The notes: generated by a model from the sequence alone, not told the origin. DNA of 64,000 bases from WJLG01 sp964602485 (GCA_964602485.1 CAZRQU010000001.1:1-64000); one strand, 5' to 3'; numbered from the stretch's first letter, positions 49,862 to 58,362 are shown. Program-made: numbers and translations.

Positions 49862-50708
49862 ATGAAATTCATAATAGGAAGAAAAAAGGAAATGACCCAG
49901 ATGTGGAAGGATGGAAAGGTTTTGGCCGTTACTAAGGTTAAAGTCGGTTCTTGTTTTATATCACAGGTCAAGAAAGAGGAGAGTGATGGATATAAGGCGG
50001 TCCAAGTCGCTTTTGAGGATAAGAAAGAAAAAAGGATGAAAAAACCGCAGAAGGGACATTTGAAAAAAGCAGGTATTGGATCAGCTAAAATATTGAAAGA
50101 GTTTAGGATAGATGATTCTCAAGAATTGAATTCAGGCGATCTGATCTCTATTGATACCTTTGAACAGGGAGATAAGATAAAGGTTAGTGGAGTTTCTAAG
50201 GGGAAAGGTTTTGCTGGTGTCGTTAAAAGACATGGATTTTTCGGAGGAAGAAAAACGCATGGTAATAAAGACCAGCTAAGAATGCCTGGCTCTATCGGTT
50301 CCACCGGTCCGGCTCATGTTTTCAAAGGAGTAAGAATGGCAGGTAGAATGGGCGGAGAACAAGTTAGTGTGAGTAATTTGGAAATAGCCGAGATAGATGC
50401 CGATAATGGAGTTATCCTAATAAAAGGAGCCGTTCCAGGAGGCAGAAATGGATTAGTTTCCATTATGGCTGATGGAGATATTAAGGTAAGCANNNNNNNN
50501 NNNNNNNNNNNNNNNNNNNNNNNNNNNNNNNNNNNNNNNNNNNNNNNNNNNNNNNNNNNNNNNNNNNNNNNNNNNNNNNNNNNNNNNNNNNNAGAAAGAA
50601 GAAGATAAGAAAGAAGAAGATAAGAAAGAAGAAGATAAGAAAGAAGAAGATAAGAAAGAAGAGACTCCTTTAAAGGGAGCTGAAAAGAACGAGAAAAAGA
50701 AAGAATAA
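49862..50708 (+). CDS. rplC: 50S ribosomal protein uL3, interrupted by an assembly gap
   Basis: Residues 1-210 (to 50492) are a normal uL3: MKFIIGRKKEMTQMWKDGKVLAVTKVK, GKGFAGVVKRHGFFGGRKTHGNKDQLRMPGSIG and MAGRMGGEQVSVSNLEI (given as recognised parts). A 100-N gap follows. Behind it, a frame open from 50595 reads KEEDKKEEDKKEED... ending ETPLKGAEKNEKKKE with a stop at 50706-50708. Since uL3 usually ends near residue 205-210, this is most likely a charged C-terminal tail of the same protein, in frame once the real gap length is known. The alternative, an end within the gap and a separate ORF, is less likely given similar tails on other ribosomal proteins here. Confidence 0.85.
50493..50592. 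other. Assembly gap of 100 N
   Basis: Exactly 100 ambiguous bases, a placeholder of unknown true length inside rplC. It borders a 15-bp tandem repeat, which is the likely cause of the assembly break. Confidence 0.97.
50595..50665 (+). repeat. 15-bp tandem repeat coding for KKEED units
   Basis: Nearly five copies of a 15-bp unit (AAGAAAGAAGAAGAT) read as the pentapeptide KKEED. Sequence before the first copy is lost in the gap, so the copy number is a minimum. Confidence 0.85.
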
Positions 50709-50732
50709 AAATTGATATTTTGTATATATAGT

Positions 50733-51401
50733 ATGTCGATAAAAGTAAATGTCTACAATCAAAATGGTGATAAAGTAAAGGAAGCTAGTTTGAGCGAATC
50801 CGTTTTTAAAGTACCTGTAAAAGAAGAGCTTCTTCATCAGGTAATGGTTTGTCAAATGTCGAACCAAAGGAAGAATGTCGCTAGCACTAAAGGTAGAGCA
50901 GAAGTTAGGGGCGGTGGCGCTAAGCCTTGGAGGCAGAAAGGTACTGGGCGAGCCAGAGCTGGTTCATCTAGATCCCCGATATGGATAGGAGGAGGCGTGA
51001 CTTTTGGACCGACATCTGATAGGAATTTTAAAAAGAAGATAAATAAGAAAATGAAGAGAAAAGCTTTGTTCATGGTATTCTCTGATAGATTAGCCGAGAA
51101 TAATATCACTATAGTGGATAAAGTAGATCTGAAAGAAATAAAAACAAAGGCTTTGAAAGATATTTTAGATAATTTGGAAAAAAAGGCTTTTAGTAAGGAT
51201 AAGGAAGATAAGAAAAGGAGAAGGAATATTTTGTTCATAAATGATGGTTCAGATAAGAATATTAAACTTTCAGGAAGGAACCTACCAGGTGTTTCTATAA
51301 TGAATTTGGAAAATTTGAATATAATCGACCTGTTGAACGCAGAGAGGTTGATAATTAGTGAAGAAGCGGTAAAAGGAATAGAAAAAACATATAAACAATA
51401 A
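50733..51401 (+). CDS. rplD: 50S ribosomal protein uL4
   Basis: 222 residues from the ATG at 50733 (MSIKVNVYNQNGDKVKEASL); an upstream in-frame ATG at 50712 adds an improbable MIFCIYS. The exit-tunnel loop VRGGGAKPWRQKGTGRARAGSSRSPIWIGGGVTFGP is conserved. In E. coli uL4 represses its own operon through the S10 leader; whether it acts on the hairpin at 49767 is open. Confidence 0.96.
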   Translation: MSIKVNVYNQNGDKVKEASLSESVFKVPVKEELLHQVMVCQMSNQRKNVASTKGRAEVRGGGAKPWRQKGTGRARAGSSRSPIWIGGGVTFGPTSDRNFKKKINKKMKRKALFMVFSDRLAENNITIVDKVDLKEIKTKALKDILDNLEKKAFSKDKEDKKRRRNILFINDGSDKNIKLSGRNLPGVSIMNLENLNIIDLLNAERLIISEEAVKGIEKTYKQ

Positions 51402-51406
51402 GATAT

Positions 51407-51874
51407 ATGGGATTATTTACCAGCAAAAAGAATACGGACAAGCAAGAAAAAGGCAAAGATGCTCCTAAGAAGGATGATGGTCAAGCCAAAAAGACCAAAG
51501 AAAGCATGAAAGACCTGTATAAGGGGAAAGTCGAGAAAGATGTTGCAGATAAGTCCAAAGATAAAAAAGTTAAAAAGGGATCTAAGGCCTCTAATGCTTA
51601 TAAAGTGTTAGTAAAGCCTTTGATAACAGAAAAAGTGACTGATCTTGGTGCTATGAACAAGTATGCCTTTGAAGTTTCCAGGAGCGCTAATAAAATAGAG
51701 ATATCCAAGGCTATAGAGGATGTTTATGGAATTAAGCCTGAAAATGTGAATATTATAAATATGAAAGGAAAGGTTGTTACCAGGGGCAGGTATTCCGGAA
51801 AAAGGAAAGATTGGAAAAAGGCCGTTATAACCTTGCCTAAAGGAAAGACCATCCAGGTTTACGAAGGTATCTAG
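51407..51874 (+). CDS. rplW: 50S ribosomal protein uL23 with Lys-rich N-terminal extension
   Basis: 155 residues instead of about 95. The uL23 domain starts at about residue 65 (YKVLVKPLITEKVTDLGAMNKYAFEV) and ends KKAVITLPKGKTIQVYEG. The first 62 residues are rich in Lys, Asp and Gly and should be disordered. uL23 sits at the tunnel exit where export factors bind. Confidence 0.95.
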   Translation: MGLFTSKKNTDKQEKGKDAPKKDDGQAKKTKESMKDLYKGKVEKDVADKSKDKKVKKGSKASNAYKVLVKPLITEKVTDLGAMNKYAFEVSRSANKIEISKAIEDVYGIKPENVNIINMKGKVVTRGRYSGKRKDWKKAVITLPKGKTIQVYEGI

Positions 51875-51908
51875 TAGATTAGAATTAAGAATCAAGAATT
51901 TTAAGAAT

Positions 51909-52751
51909 ATGGGAATTAAAAAAGTAAAATCCACAACTCCAGGAAGAAGACAAGCTGTTTTCAGTGATTTTTCTGAGAATACTGTCAATAAACCAAAGGT
52001 TAAATCCTTATTGAGGACCAAAAAATCCTCTGGAGGCAGGAACAACCAGGGCAAGATAACAGTTAGGCATAGAGGTAGCGGTGTTAAGAGAAGAGGTAGA
52101 GTGGTTGATTTCAAGAGAGATAAATTCGATGTGCCGGCTAGGGTTGATACTATTGAATATGATCCTGGAAGAGGTTCTAGAATAAGCTTGTTGGTTTATG
52201 CTGATGGAGAAAAAAGATATATAGTCGCTCCAGCTAAGATAAAAGTTGGCGATCAAGTGATCAGCTCCCAAAATAAGGTAGCTATTAAGCCGGGCAATTC
52301 CATGCCGGTCAAATATATTCCAGCCGGAGTTGAGGTATTTTGCGTAGAGTTGAATCCTGGACAAGGAGCCAAATTGGCCAGAGGTGCGGGCAATTCCATA
52401 TTCATCATGGGTGTTGAGGGAGATTTTGCTCAGCTAAGGATGCCGTCTGGAGAAATAAGATTAGTTAAGAAGGAATGTCTTTGCACTATAGGTTCTGCTA
52501 GTAATGCTGATAGGAGACATATCAAATATGGATTGGCCGGTAGAAAGAGAAAGTTGGGATGGAGACCTACTGTTCGTGGATCAGCTATGAATCCTATAGA
52601 TCATCCTCACGGAGGTGGAGAAGGAAATCAGCCTATCGGTTTGAAGAATCCTAAAGATCCATGGGGTAAACCAGCCCTGGGGGTTAAGACCAGAAAGAAG
52701 AAAGCTAGTGATAAATTGATAGTTAAGAGAAGAAAGAAGAGAAAAAGATAA
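51909..52751 (+). CDS. rplB: 50S ribosomal protein uL2
   Basis: 280 residues. Peptidyl-transferase-centre protein with RNNQGKITVRHRGSGVKRRGRVVDF, LARGAGNSIFIMG and the C-terminal GSAMNPIDHPHGGGEGNQPIGLKNPKDPWGKPALGVKTRKKK. The conserved His in DHPHGGGEG is present. Confidence 0.98.
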   Translation: MGIKKVKSTTPGRRQAVFSDFSENTVNKPKVKSLLRTKKSSGGRNNQGKITVRHRGSGVKRRGRVVDFKRDKFDVPARVDTIEYDPGRGSRISLLVYADGEKRYIVAPAKIKVGDQVISSQNKVAIKPGNSMPVKYIPAGVEVFCVELNPGQGAKLARGAGNSIFIMGVEGDFAQLRMPSGEIRLVKKECLCTIGSASNADRRHIKYGLAGRKRKLGWRPTVRGSAMNPIDHPHGGGEGNQPIGLKNPKDPWGKPALGVKTRKKKASDKLIVKRRKKRKR

Positions 52752-52762
52752 TAATAAATAAT

Positions 52763-53038
52763 ATGGGAAGAAGTCTTAAAAAGGGGCCATACATAAACCC
52801 CAGAATACTAAAAAAGATCCAAGCTTTGAAGCCGGGAGATAAGACAGTGGTCAAAGTTTGGGATAGAGCATGTACCATTACTCCGGAAATGGTTGGTTTT
52901 ACCATAGGTGTTCACAACGGTAAGACCCATGTGCCGGTGTTGGTAGTGGAAAATATGGTTGGCCATAGGTTAGGCGAATTCGCTCCGACAAAGAAATTCA
53001 TTTCCCATGGAGGTAAAATGGCCAAAGATGCTGGTTAA
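52763..53038 (+). CDS. rpsS: 30S ribosomal protein uS19
   Basis: 91 residues: MGRSLKKGPYINPRILKKI at the start and GVHNGKTHVPVLVVENMVGHRLGEFAPTKKF in the second half, the family's RNA-binding core. Follows rplB after 11 bp. Confidence 0.97.
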   Translation: MGRSLKKGPYINPRILKKIQALKPGDKTVVKVWDRACTITPEMVGFTIGVHNGKTHVPVLVVENMVGHRLGEFAPTKKFISHGGKMAKDAG

Positions 53039-53059
53039 TAAGGTTTTGTAAATATATAT

Positions 53060-53623
53060 ATGGATATAAAAGCAAGTGCAAAACACGTAAAAATGAGCCC
53101 TAAAAAGATAAGGTTAGTAGCAGATCTTGTACGCGGTTTGGAATTGGGTAAAGCTCGTGATATACTAAAATTCACTAACAAAAAGGCAGTAAAGCCGATC
53201 TTGAAACTGATCGATTCCGCTGTTGCCAATGCGGAGAATAATTATGAATTGGATAAAAGCAATCTTTTTATAAAAGAGATCATGGTTGACGAAGGACTGA
53301 CAATGAAACGTTGGATGCCAAGGGCTTACGGAAGAGCCACCAGGATAAACAAGAGAATGAGCCATATAAGATTGATATTGGGCGAAATAAAGGATAGCGG
53401 AGTGGTGGAGTCCAAAAAGCAAGAGATAGAGAAACCGGTTAATTTGGAGGATATGGTCAAGCAGGCGGAAAAGAGCGCCGAGAAGGGTGACAAAAAAGAA
53501 AAGAAAGATGACAAGAAAGAGCAGACAAAGAAGACCAAGAACGAAGACAAGACCAATGAGAAACAGAAGGGCACATCCAAAAAAGGATTTACCGGCAAAA
53601 TATTTCAAAGAAAATCAGGATAA
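53060..53623 (+). CDS. rplV: 50S ribosomal protein uL22 with charged C-terminal extension
   Basis: 187 residues versus about 110 normally. The uL22 core is residues 1-115: AKHVKMSPKKIRLVADLVRGL, ANAENNYELDKSNLFIKEIMVDEG, and the tunnel hairpin MKRWMPRAYGRATRINKRMSHI. The rest is a Lys/Glu/Asp-rich tail (KKEKKDDKKEQTKKTKNEDK) ending GFTGKIFQRKSG. Confidence 0.95.
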   Translation: MDIKASAKHVKMSPKKIRLVADLVRGLELGKARDILKFTNKKAVKPILKLIDSAVANAENNYELDKSNLFIKEIMVDEGLTMKRWMPRAYGRATRINKRMSHIRLILGEIKDSGVVESKKQEIEKPVNLEDMVKQAEKSAEKGDKKEKKDDKKEQTKKTKNEDKTNEKQKGTSKKGFTGKIFQRKSG

Positions 53624-53652
53624 TTATTAATATTGGTTAAATCAAATACAGT

Positions 53653-54336
53653 ATGGGTAAAAAAGTTAATCCAAAAATAATAAGATTAGGGGTAACGAAA
53701 AAGTGGCCTTCGGTTTGGTTTTCTTCAGGTAAAGATTATATCAAGAATATACAGCAGGACATTCAGGTAAGAAAACATTTAACCCAAAAATTATCCGAAG
53801 CCGGCGTTGATGATATAATCATAGAAAGAGGAACAAAGAAGATAGATATAATAATCAATACGGCTAAACCGGGCGTGGTCATTGGTCGCGGAGGAACAGG
53901 TATCGATGATCTGAAGAAAGAGATCCATGATAAGTTTTTGAAGAATTACAGAATGGGTGAGATAAATATAAATATAAAAGAATACGATAAGCCTAATCTT
54001 AGTGCCCAGATAATACTGCAATCAATGATATCCGATATTGAGAAAAGAATGCCTTACAAAAGAGTAATGAAACAGGCTATATCAAGAATAGAGAGAGCTG
54101 GTGCCCTGGGATGTAAGGTTGTGGTTGCCGGAAGATTGAATGGAGCCGAGATAGCCAGGACAGAGAAGCTAGTTTCAGGCAAGATCCCTTTGCAGACATT
54201 GAGAGCCGATATCGATTATTCCAGAGGACATGCCACAACTACCTATGGTTCTGTCGGAGTCAAGGTTTGGATATATCGTGGAGAGATATTCTCCAAGGAT
54301 AAAGATAAAAAAGGAGAAGTAATAGGAAGAAAATAA
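53653..54336 (+). CDS. rpsC: 30S ribosomal protein uS3
   Basis: 227 residues with a KH domain (IDIIINTAKPGVVIGRGGTGIDDLKKEI) and the C-terminal helicase-like domain (MKQAISRIERAGALGCKVVVAGRLNGAEIARTE, then IDYSRGHATTTYGSVGVKVWIYRGE). The mRNA-entry residues and GRGG loop are present. Confidence 0.97.
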   Translation: MGKKVNPKIIRLGVTKKWPSVWFSSGKDYIKNIQQDIQVRKHLTQKLSEAGVDDIIIERGTKKIDIIINTAKPGVVIGRGGTGIDDLKKEIHDKFLKNYRMGEININIKEYDKPNLSAQIILQSMISDIEKRMPYKRVMKQAISRIERAGALGCKVVVAGRLNGAEIARTEKLVSGKIPLQTLRADIDYSRGHATTTYGSVGVKVWIYRGEIFSKDKDKKGEVIGRK

Positions 54337-54347
54337 TTTTTTAAAAT

Positions 54348-54752
54348 ATGTTGGTACCGAAAAAGCAAAAATACAGAAAATCGCATAAAGCTAAAAGGGG
54401 TGGTAAAGCCACCAGTATGAACAGTGTTGATTTTGGCAGCTTTGGATTAAAAGCTTTGACAGCCGGATGGGTAACATCAAGGCAGCTTGAAGCCGCTCGT
54501 AGAGTTATGACAAGATATACTAGAAAAGGCGGCAGGATATGGATAAGAGTGTTCCCGGATAGGCCGGTTACCAAAAAGGGAGGAGAGACCCCAATGGGTA
54601 AAGGAAAAGGAAGTGTAGACCATTATATAGTACCGGTCAAGCCTGGCGTGGTAATGTTCGAAATGGAGGGTATAGCAGAAAATATGGCTCAAAAAGCAAT
54701 GGAGTCAGCCGCCTATAAATTACCGGTAAAATGTAAATTCGTTAAGGAATAA
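54348..54752 (+). CDS. rplP: 50S ribosomal protein uL16
   Basis: 134 residues: MLVPKKQKYRKSHKAKRGGKATS at the N-terminus, EAARRVMTRYTRKGGRIWIRVFPDRPVTKKGGETPMGKGKGSVDHY in the middle. Contacts tRNA at the A/P sites. Normal length. Confidence 0.97.
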   Translation: MLVPKKQKYRKSHKAKRGGKATSMNSVDFGSFGLKALTAGWVTSRQLEAARRVMTRYTRKGGRIWIRVFPDRPVTKKGGETPMGKGKGSVDHYIVPVKPGVVMFEMEGIAENMAQKAMESAAYKLPVKCKFVKE

Positions 54753-54758
54753 AATATT

Positions 54759-54953
54759 ATGGAGTTAAAGGAACTAAAGAAAAAAAGCGAGGATGAATTG
54801 CATTCTTTATTGGCAGAGACAAGAGAGAAGATAAGAGGCTTACGTTTTAAGGATGCCAATAAGCAATTAAAGAACGTCAGAGAGATAAGAGAGGCCAAAA
54901 AAATGGTTGCTCAGGTCCTGACATTGCTTAACTCTAAAAGAAATAAGCAGTAA
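54759..54953 (+). CDS. rpmC: 50S ribosomal protein uL29
   Basis: 64 residues, a two-helix hairpin: ELKKKSEDELHSLLAETREKIRGLRF and REIREAKKMVAQVLTLLNSK. Starts 6 bp after rplP. Confidence 0.95.
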   Translation: MELKELKKKSEDELHSLLAETREKIRGLRFKDANKQLKNVREIREAKKMVAQVLTLLNSKRNKQ

Positions 54954-54958
54954 TTTAT

Positions 54959-55207
54959 ATGGATAATAAAGATAACAAAAAAAACGTAAGAAGATTTGAA
55001 GGTGTGGTTGTTAGTGATAAGCAAGATAAGACTTTAGTAGTAGAGGTTGAGAATGTGAGACTGCATCCGAAATATAAGAAAAGATATACGGTTAGTAAGA
55101 GATATAAAGTTCATGATGATAAGAATAAGTTCAGAGAAGGGGATCAGGTCACTTTTGCAGAATGCCGGCCTATAAGTAAGGAAAAAAGATGGAGAGTAGT
55201 ATACTAG
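54959..55207 (+). CDS. rpsQ: 30S ribosomal protein uS17
   Basis: 82 residues: RRFEGVVVSDKQDKTLVVEVE, HPKYKKRYTVSKRYKVHDD and FAECRPISKEKRWRVV, the OB-fold family motifs. Closes the S10-type part of the cluster. Confidence 0.96.
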   Translation: MDNKDNKKNVRRFEGVVVSDKQDKTLVVEVENVRLHPKYKKRYTVSKRYKVHDDKNKFREGDQVTFAECRPISKEKRWRVVY

Positions 55208-55298
55208 GAATTCAGTTGATCAGGCGTTTATGGCCCGAATAGCATAAAGCTAAGAAGGGCAAGCAGCTGATCAACCAATTAACCAGGTAACTAATAAT
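55208..55298 (+). repeat. Palindromic heptamer element between rpsQ and rplN
   Basis: CAGTTGATCAGGC near the left end pairs with GCTGATCAACC near the right, then CAATTAACCAGGTAACTAA units run to the rplN start. Confidence 0.6.
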
Positions 55299-55667
55299 AT
55301 GATACAAGTAGAATCAAAAATAAAAGTAGCTGACAATTCCGGTGCTAGACTAGTCCAGTGCATCAAGGTTAAAGGCGGTTATAAAAGACGTTACGCCAGA
55401 GTGGGGGACGTGATAACTGCTTCTGTAAAAGAAGCCACTCCGCATGCGGCCATCAAGAAGAGTGATAAGGTCACGGCCGTGATAGTCAGAACCAAGAAAG
55501 AAACAAGAAGAGAAGATGGAACCTGTTTGCGTTTCGACGAAAATTCTTGCGTTATTATTGATGATAAAAATAATCCAAGAGGTACCAGGGTTTTTGGTCC
55601 GATAGCCAGAGAAGTTAGAAGAAAAGGATTTTTCAAGATAGCTTCGCTTGCTCCAGAAGTACTATAA
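55299..55667 (+). CDS. rplN: 50S ribosomal protein uL14
   Basis: 122 residues: MIQVESKIKVADNSGARLVQCIKVKGG, VTAVIVRTKKETRREDGTCLRFDENSCVIID and GTRVFGPIAREVR. Complete and canonical. Confidence 0.97.
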   Translation: MIQVESKIKVADNSGARLVQCIKVKGGYKRRYARVGDVITASVKEATPHAAIKKSDKVTAVIVRTKKETRREDGTCLRFDENSCVIIDDKNNPRGTRVFGPIAREVRRKGFFKIASLAPEVL

Positions 55668-55776
55668 TTGAATTAGTAGTAGCATTAGTAGGTTAGCGCG
55701 TGTTTGGTGAAAGAGGAGATTACAAAGTACACGCCAATTTACGAATTAAATGCTAATCTACGAATGTAAATATCTT
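55668..55776 (+). repeat. Palindromic heptamer element before rplX
   Basis: Core ACACGC/GCGTGT flanked by left TAGCATTAGTAGGTTAGC and right ATTTACGAATTAAATGCTAATC. Aligning one arm to the complement of the other needs gaps of about one heptamer, as if units were gained or lost in one arm only. Confidence 0.6.
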
Positions 55777-56109
55777 ATGAAGATAAAAAAAGGCGACAAA
55801 GTAAAAATACTGACAGGTAAGGACAGGAACAAAACCGGAAAGGTGTTGCAGGTTTTTACCGATAGGAATAAAGCCAGCGTAGAAGGTTTAAATCTTTCTG
55901 TTAAGCATATAAGACCTAGACGTGAAGGAGAAAAAGGACAAAGAATAGAATTTCCATCACCTATGAATATTTCCAATTTATCTTTGGTTTGTCCTAAATG
56001 CGGCAAGTCTTGCCGAGTTGGTTATCAGTATAAGGAAGAAAAGAAAGGTGATAAGGTAAAAAAGAGCAAGATAAGATATTGTAAAAAATGCAAAGCCAAT
56101 ATAGATTAA
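55777..56109 (+). CDS. rplX: 50S ribosomal protein uL24, zinc-ribbon end
   Basis: 110 residues from ATG 55777 (MKIKKGDKVKILTGKDRNKTGKV); the ATG at 55750 lies within the repeat element and is unlikely. KOW motif at the N-terminus, RPRREGEKGQRIEFPSPMNISNL in the middle, and a C-terminal zinc ribbon with CPKCGK and CKKCK. Confidence 0.95.
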   Translation: MKIKKGDKVKILTGKDRNKTGKVLQVFTDRNKASVEGLNLSVKHIRPRREGEKGQRIEFPSPMNISNLSLVCPKCGKSCRVGYQYKEEKKGDKVKKSKIRYCKKCKANID

Positions 56110-56113
56110 AATT

Positions 56114-56659
56114 ATGAGATTGAAAGAATTATACAAAAAAGAAATAATACCAGCCTTAAAGAAAGAATTGGATGTAAAGAATAGTCTTGCTATTCCTCAC
56201 TTGTCCAAGGTTTCTATAAATGTAGGGTTTGGCAAACATACCAAAGAAAAGGATTACGCTGATTCGGTAGTAAAGAATTTGACCGCCATAAGCGGACAAA
56301 AGCCGTCTTTGGCCAAAGCAAAAAAAGCCATTTCAGCTTTTAAGATAAGGCAGGGAATGACCATTGGCGCCAGAGTGACCTTGCGCGGGGATAGGATGTA
56401 TGATTTTATCGAAAAATTGGTTAATATATATTTCCCAAGAGTTCGTGATTTTAGAGGTATCAGCGTCAGATCTATTGACGATAAAGGCAATTTGACCATA
56501 GGGTTCAAAGAGGTTTTGGCTTTCCCGGAGATAGAAGAACAGAATTTGGAGAATGTTCATGGTCTTGAGGTCAGTATTTCCACTACCGCAAAGGATCGTG
56601 AGCAAGGATCAGCTTTATTTAGAGCTTTGAATTTCCCTTTTAAGAAAGAAGATAAATAA
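56114..56659 (+). CDS. rplE: 50S ribosomal protein uL5
   Basis: 181 residues: LYKKEIIPALKKELDVKNS, SGQKPSLAKAKKAISAFKIRQGMTIGARVTLRG, and FPRVRDFRGISVRSIDDKGNLTIG. Binds 5S rRNA. Normal length. Confidence 0.97.
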   Translation: MRLKELYKKEIIPALKKELDVKNSLAIPHLSKVSINVGFGKHTKEKDYADSVVKNLTAISGQKPSLAKAKKAISAFKIRQGMTIGARVTLRGDRMYDFIEKLVNIYFPRVRDFRGISVRSIDDKGNLTIGFKEVLAFPEIEEQNLENVHGLEVSISTTAKDREQGSALFRALNFPFKKEDK

Positions 56660-56675
56660 CAGTCAATTATCATAT

Positions 56676-56861
56676 ATGGCTAGAAAAGCATTAATAGCAA
56701 AAGCAAAAAGAAAACCTAAATATCCTACCAGGGTAATAAGACGTTGTTGGCGTTGTGGTCGTAATAGGGGGTATATAAGGGATTTCGGATTGTGCCGAAT
56801 ATGTTTCAGGGAATTGGCCGATAAAGGTGAATTGCCCGGAGTTAAGAAATCATCTTGGTAA
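56676..56861 (+). CDS. rpsN: 30S ribosomal protein uS14, zinc-binding type Z
   Basis: 61 residues with the four-Cys motif CWRCGRNRGYIRDFGLCRIC, the short zinc-containing form. MARKALIAKAKRKPKYPTR at the N-terminus, GELPGVKKSSW at the end. Confidence 0.97.
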   Translation: MARKALIAKAKRKPKYPTRVIRRCWRCGRNRGYIRDFGLCRICFRELADKGELPGVKKSSW

Positions 56862-56977
56862 TTTAGTAATTAGTATATTAGTATATTAGTTACTTGGTTA
56901 ATTGGGGGTTTTAAAGAAAGATAGAATAAAAGTGATACCAACAATCGATCAACTAAGTAACAAATTAACCATAAGTT
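56862..56977 (+). repeat. Palindromic heptamer element between rpsN and rpsH
   Basis: Left arm TTAGTTACTTGGTTAATTGG, right arm CAACTAAGTAACAAATTAAC, with GTATATTA units at the far left. The arms use the same two heptamers (GTTACTT, GTTAATT) but in a different order. Confidence 0.65.
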
Positions 56978-57379
56978 ATGACAGATCCAATTTCAGACAT
57001 GCTAACAAGAATTAGAAACGCGTCTGCCGTCAGAAAGCCGGAGGTGGTTTTGCCAATGAGCAAAATGAAATATCAGATAGGGAAGATACTGGAAAAGGAG
57101 AATTTGATCTCCAAATGCGAAAAAGAAGAAGCCGGAGAAAATAAGCAGGGCGGTAATTTGAAATTGACATTAAGATACAGGAAAAGTGGCAAGCCAGCTA
57201 TAAATAGTTTAAAGAGGATAAGTAAACCAAGTAGAAAGGTGTATGTGGGCAAGAATGAGATACCAAAAGTATTGAACGGGTTCGGAATGGCCATAATTTC
57301 TACATCTAACGGATTGATGACCAGTAAAGAAGCACACGACAAGAAGTTGGGAGGAGAAGTTATCTGTGAAATATATTAA
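56978..57379 (+). CDS. rpsH: 30S ribosomal protein uS8
   Basis: 133 residues: MTDPISDMLTRIRNASAVRKPEV at the N-terminus and GFGMAIISTSNGLMTSKEAHDKKLGGEVICEIY at the C-terminus, the conserved RNA-binding tail. Confidence 0.96.
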   Translation: MTDPISDMLTRIRNASAVRKPEVVLPMSKMKYQIGKILEKENLISKCEKEEAGENKQGGNLKLTLRYRKSGKPAINSLKRISKPSRKVYVGKNEIPKVLNGFGMAIISTSNGLMTSKEAHDKKLGGEVICEIY

Positions 57380-57425
57380 TATATTAGGCTATTAGTTAAA
57401 TAATTGATCAAAACGATTAACATAT

Positions 57426-57971
57426 ATGTCAAGATTAGGAAAATTACCAATAAAGTTAAAGCCGGAAACCCAAGCTAAGATAGAAGAGGGTTTTATAATA
57501 GTAAAAGGTTCCAAAGGTGAATTGAAACAGAAGTTGAACGATCTGGTTGATGTTAATATTGATGATAATAGTATAATCGTAGACGTAAAGAATAAGAACA
57601 GAGAAGAAGAAAAGGCTCAATGGGGGCTTTTTAGAAGTTTGATAAACAATATGGTCAAAGGGGTTGAAGAAGGCTTTGAGAGAAAATTGGAAATAAACGG
57701 TGTAGGTTATAAAGCCGCGGTTTCAGGTAATAAATTGATATTGAATGTAGGTTATTCCAATCCCAGGGAATTCGAATTCCCAGAAGGTATAACCATAGCT
57801 GTCGAAGGCAATGTTATTACGGTTTCAGGTATAGATAAACAGGTGGTTGGAGAAACAGCTGCCCAGATAAGAAAAATAAGAAAACCGGAGCCTTATAAGG
57901 GTAAAGGTATAAAATATTCAGACGAGATAATAATAAGAAAAGAAGGTAAGGCAGTGTCCAAAGGTGAATAA
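57426..57971 (+). CDS. rplF: 50S ribosomal protein uL6
   Basis: 181 residues. MSRLGKLPIKL, LINNMVKGVEEGFERKLEINGVGYKA, VSGIDKQVVGETAAQIRKIRKPEPYKGKGIKY: two repeated domains, normal length. Confidence 0.97.
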   Translation: MSRLGKLPIKLKPETQAKIEEGFIIVKGSKGELKQKLNDLVDVNIDDNSIIVDVKNKNREEEKAQWGLFRSLINNMVKGVEEGFERKLEINGVGYKAAVSGNKLILNVGYSNPREFEFPEGITIAVEGNVITVSGIDKQVVGETAAQIRKIRKPEPYKGKGIKYSDEIIIRKEGKAVSKGE

Positions 57972-57983
57972 TATTAAGAATAT

Positions 57984-58340
57984 ATGAATAAAGAAAAAGA
58001 AAACAAGTTAAGACAGACCAGAAGACACAAAAGGATCAGGGCTAAGATAAGTGGAACTGCTTCTAAGCCTAGACTTAGTGTTTTTAGGTCCAATAAAGGC
58101 TTTTTCCTTCAATTGATAGATGATGAAAATGGTAATACTCTAGTGAGCGCTGACATAAAAGAGATGAAATCAGGAAAAGGAGCTGGAATGGATAGAGCTT
58201 TTGAATTAGGTAAGATATTGGCCAAAAAGGCTCTTGAGAAGAAGATAAAGGAAGCAGTTTTCGATAAAGGGTCTTATAGATATCATGGTAAGGTCAAAGC
58301 CATAGCTGAAGGCGCTAGAGAAGGTGGCTTGGAATTCTAA
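57984..58340 (+). CDS. rplR: 50S ribosomal protein uL18
   Basis: 118 residues: RQTRRHKRIRAKISGTASKPRLSVFRSNKGFFLQLID and the C-terminal FDKGSYRYHGKVKAIAEGAREGGLEF. 5S rRNA binder. Confidence 0.97.
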   Translation: MNKEKENKLRQTRRHKRIRAKISGTASKPRLSVFRSNKGFFLQLIDDENGNTLVSADIKEMKSGKGAGMDRAFELGKILAKKALEKKIKEAVFDKGSYRYHGKVKAIAEGAREGGLEF

Positions 58341-58362
58341 TCAAATTTAATCATTTTTTGAT

